From Antrodiella citrinella (taxonomy: Eukaryota; Basidiomycota; Agaricomycetes; Polyporales; Steccherinaceae), in assembly GCA_004802725.1 (NCBI GenBank), contig SGPM01000445.1, forward strand, positions 1 to 18,435: a DNA stretch of 18,435 nt. Direction: 5' to 3'. Positions 16,740-18,435 of this stretch are shown here, piece after piece. The translations under genes were made by a program, and so were the position numbers. Under the pieces are notes generated by a model that saw nothing but the letters and a program-made list of their open reading frames with translations, was not told the DNA's origin and did not search any database. Positions within the stretch are counted from its first letter, which is position 1; each line of letters begins with the position of its first letter.

Positions 16740-18435
16740 ATTTACACCGTGGCTGGCTCCGGAATTGACGAGCCAATGTAAAGACGGTACATATTCCTAT
16801 CGTGCTCCTTTTACCACCAGCGACACCATCCGCCCAATTGATACCATAAGAATACCTGACCTGACCCTCACGACCAGCCCAGTCAAACTCCAGCAGCATG
16901 CCGCCATTCGAATCGGCGAGATCGTCGTCCAGACCATGTCGACGGACAACCAGGACATTCGGGTGTCGTATATCGCCATGTGTTAGAATTCCTGAGGACA
17001 GTAGGAGTAAGATGAATGTATTGCGTTTGGCTGAGCTCTTGCAAACACATGAGAGAGGGGGAAATACACGAAAAGAGGGCTTTATCTACGAAAACGGGAT
17101 CAATGATAAATTTGTTGTTGATCTACGAGAACTGCCTCATCATAGATTTCAACACCATGCACAAAGCCTGCCGCGTGTAGGACATCCATGGCCTTCTTGA
17201 CACCCAGCCAAACATTTCGTGCGATAGTGTTGGCGTCCCGAATGTGTTGAACGCAGTCTCCCCTCGCACGTACGCCATAACCGCAATCGATGGAGTTTCG
17301 GCGCTGAGGGAGGGTTCTGTTCAGCGAGGAGCGCGTGTGCATCGTGTCCGTACCGCTCGTAGAACTTGACAACAACTTATTCGCCATCCAATGTGCCTAA
17401 AAACATCGCTTGCTGCTTGGAGGGTTTCTGGTCAAAGGCAAACCGTCTCTTGAACTGTAAACGATCTAGAGCTTGACAGTCCGAGTCCGAGGCGTCCGGG
17501 TAGAGGGTCGGTTTGGGCAACATTCTGCAGGGTAATAGCTTGAACGAGGACGGCATCAGGTTTGAGTTCATCTTCTTCACTTCCCCCATGGTATCGGCCA
17601 AAACGGTGACAGAAGATTCGCGCAGCCCTCGTGATCGCCTCAGACATATTGAAATTATTCAAGTGGCCGCCGAGGAACATAAGGTCCGTCAGAGATTGTA
17701 CGACGACGACTTCGAGGAAGATGGCGTATTGGAAGCTGATGTACGGGCCTGCGACAGCTACCAGCAGACACGGGAAACTCGATCCAAATTTGATGCCATT
17801 GTAGCGTGCTTGTCAACTACACTGGACAAGACTCGGTTGACATATCAGACACACCTGGTCCTGCGACACGTATCTTTCATATGTCCTTTGGACCTGGGTA
17901 ATGGGATCACGACCAGCCAACTCGTTCGCGTACTCGAAACACCCAACCAACGCCGCAGGTAGCGTTCCTGACACGATATCTAACAATCGGTCCAAGATTG
18001 GTTGCATAGTAGCTATCCTGGCGTCTTCGTCGGAATGCATCTGAACCGATACTTGGAAGAGCTCGTGGACGTTGCGTTTCGTATCCTCCGACGGGTCGAC
18101 ACTGGCGAGGTGTTCCAACCTGTGCGATGCTTCGGCAAACGGATGGTCGTATATAGCGATGGGAGGCCCGATGGCGCCGTTTCTACCGTTGCATGTTGGG
18201 CACGTTGCTTGTGCGCTCCTGAGTGCTGCCTGATTAGCGGCAATCGCTGACGGGTTAGGAAGGGCCATGATTGCTTTCTTGGTGGCGATTTGCACTAGAA
18301 AAGATGTCAGAGTATTGATTGCAACAGCTCATCTTTCAAGAGTTGAATCACCTCGGTCAACATCGTCCACCACCATAATGGGATCTGGAGTCCTTGCGTT
18401 GAAGAAAATGGAGGCACAATCATGATGCACGAGTA
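16740..18435 (-). pseudogene. Decayed fungal kinase-like gene, runs off the window
   Basis: A protein-kinase-like gene of a type common in agaricomycetes. Its 5' end lies beyond 18435: a frame is open to the edge and reads PDPIMVVDDVD, then a probable intron, then IATKKAIMALPNPSAIAANQ, CPTCNGRNGAIGPPIAIYDH and so on (18295 to about 17850). Middle exons are unclear. The kinase-like part has FDQKPSKQQAMFLGTLDGE, the ATP-lysine strand VVVKFYERYGHDAHALLAEQ, a helix KKAMDVLHAAG, the catalytic-loop analogue LTHGDIRHPNVLV (about 16985-16947) and the DFG analogue EFDWAGREGQVRY (about 16890-16852). A TAA at 17377-17379 interrupts the frame just before VVVKF, and the frame shifts near 17300. Disabled, unless intron placement hides the breaks. 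Confidence 0.6.

Noticed and set aside
1..18435. Prokaryotic features such as operons, CRISPR or phage genes
   Set aside because: The genes are intron-rich and eukaryotic; no repeat-spacer array or bacterial gene pattern is present.

Overview
This window looks like nuclear DNA of an agaricomycete (mushroom-forming) basidiomycete. The genes are broken by many short introns (about 43-75 nt). The genes I recognise are eukaryotic (a Mediator MED25 homologue, the OLA1/YchF ATPase). The rest is typical mushroom-genome accessory DNA: a fungal hAT DNA transposon, LTR remnants, a leucine-rich F-box-like protein and a decayed kinase-like gene. I saw no tRNA, rRNA or CRISPR.

Layout. Positions 1-2300 are gene-poor repeat debris: an inverted pair of ~170 bp repeats around a probable solo LTR. 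2305-3363 (-) is the 3' part of an F-box/LRR-like gene. 3364-5127 (+) is the C-terminal half of a hAT transposon, with its 3' terminal repeat. 5390-11430 is the housekeeping core: MED25 (-, nine exons, 740 aa), a small secreted and probably GPI-anchored protein (-, four exons, 182 aa), and OLA1 (+, eleven exons, 392 aa), which diverges from the secreted-protein gene. 11885-13224 holds a probable LTR with an acidic coding tail and a GCCACC-rich tract. 13225-15980 (-) is the N-terminal half of a hAT transposon with its 5' terminal repeat. 15989-18435 holds unassigned sequence and a kinase-like pseudogene that runs off the window.

Main observation. The two hAT halves appear to be one element. 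They join in frame (…HIIHLAA + LKLLDSIEK…) with no missing or repeated residue evident. Together they give an uninterrupted ~973-residue reading frame over 13 exons, and both outer ends carry the same 8-bp target-site duplication (ccaatatt, read along the element). They lie on opposite strands about 8 kb apart. A single 9.86-kb inversion (3364-13224), with one breakpoint inside the transposon and the other at the F-box-like gene or GCCACC tract, explains everything. A perfect 20-bp inverted duplication (3343-3362 and 13131-13150) lies at or near the two junctions, as expected of a staggered, filled-in break. The inversion carries MED25, the secreted-protein gene and OLA1, and it beheaded the F-box-like gene.

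Second observation. Four introns in MED25 and OLA1 start with GC rather than GT, including three in a row in OLA1. The largest OLA1 intron (433 nt) contains a duplicated armadillo-like exon unit, one copy of which is a clean in-frame 105-nt potential cassette exon. All exon boundaries were set by hand from splice signals, reading frame and remembered family conservation; no alignment was run.
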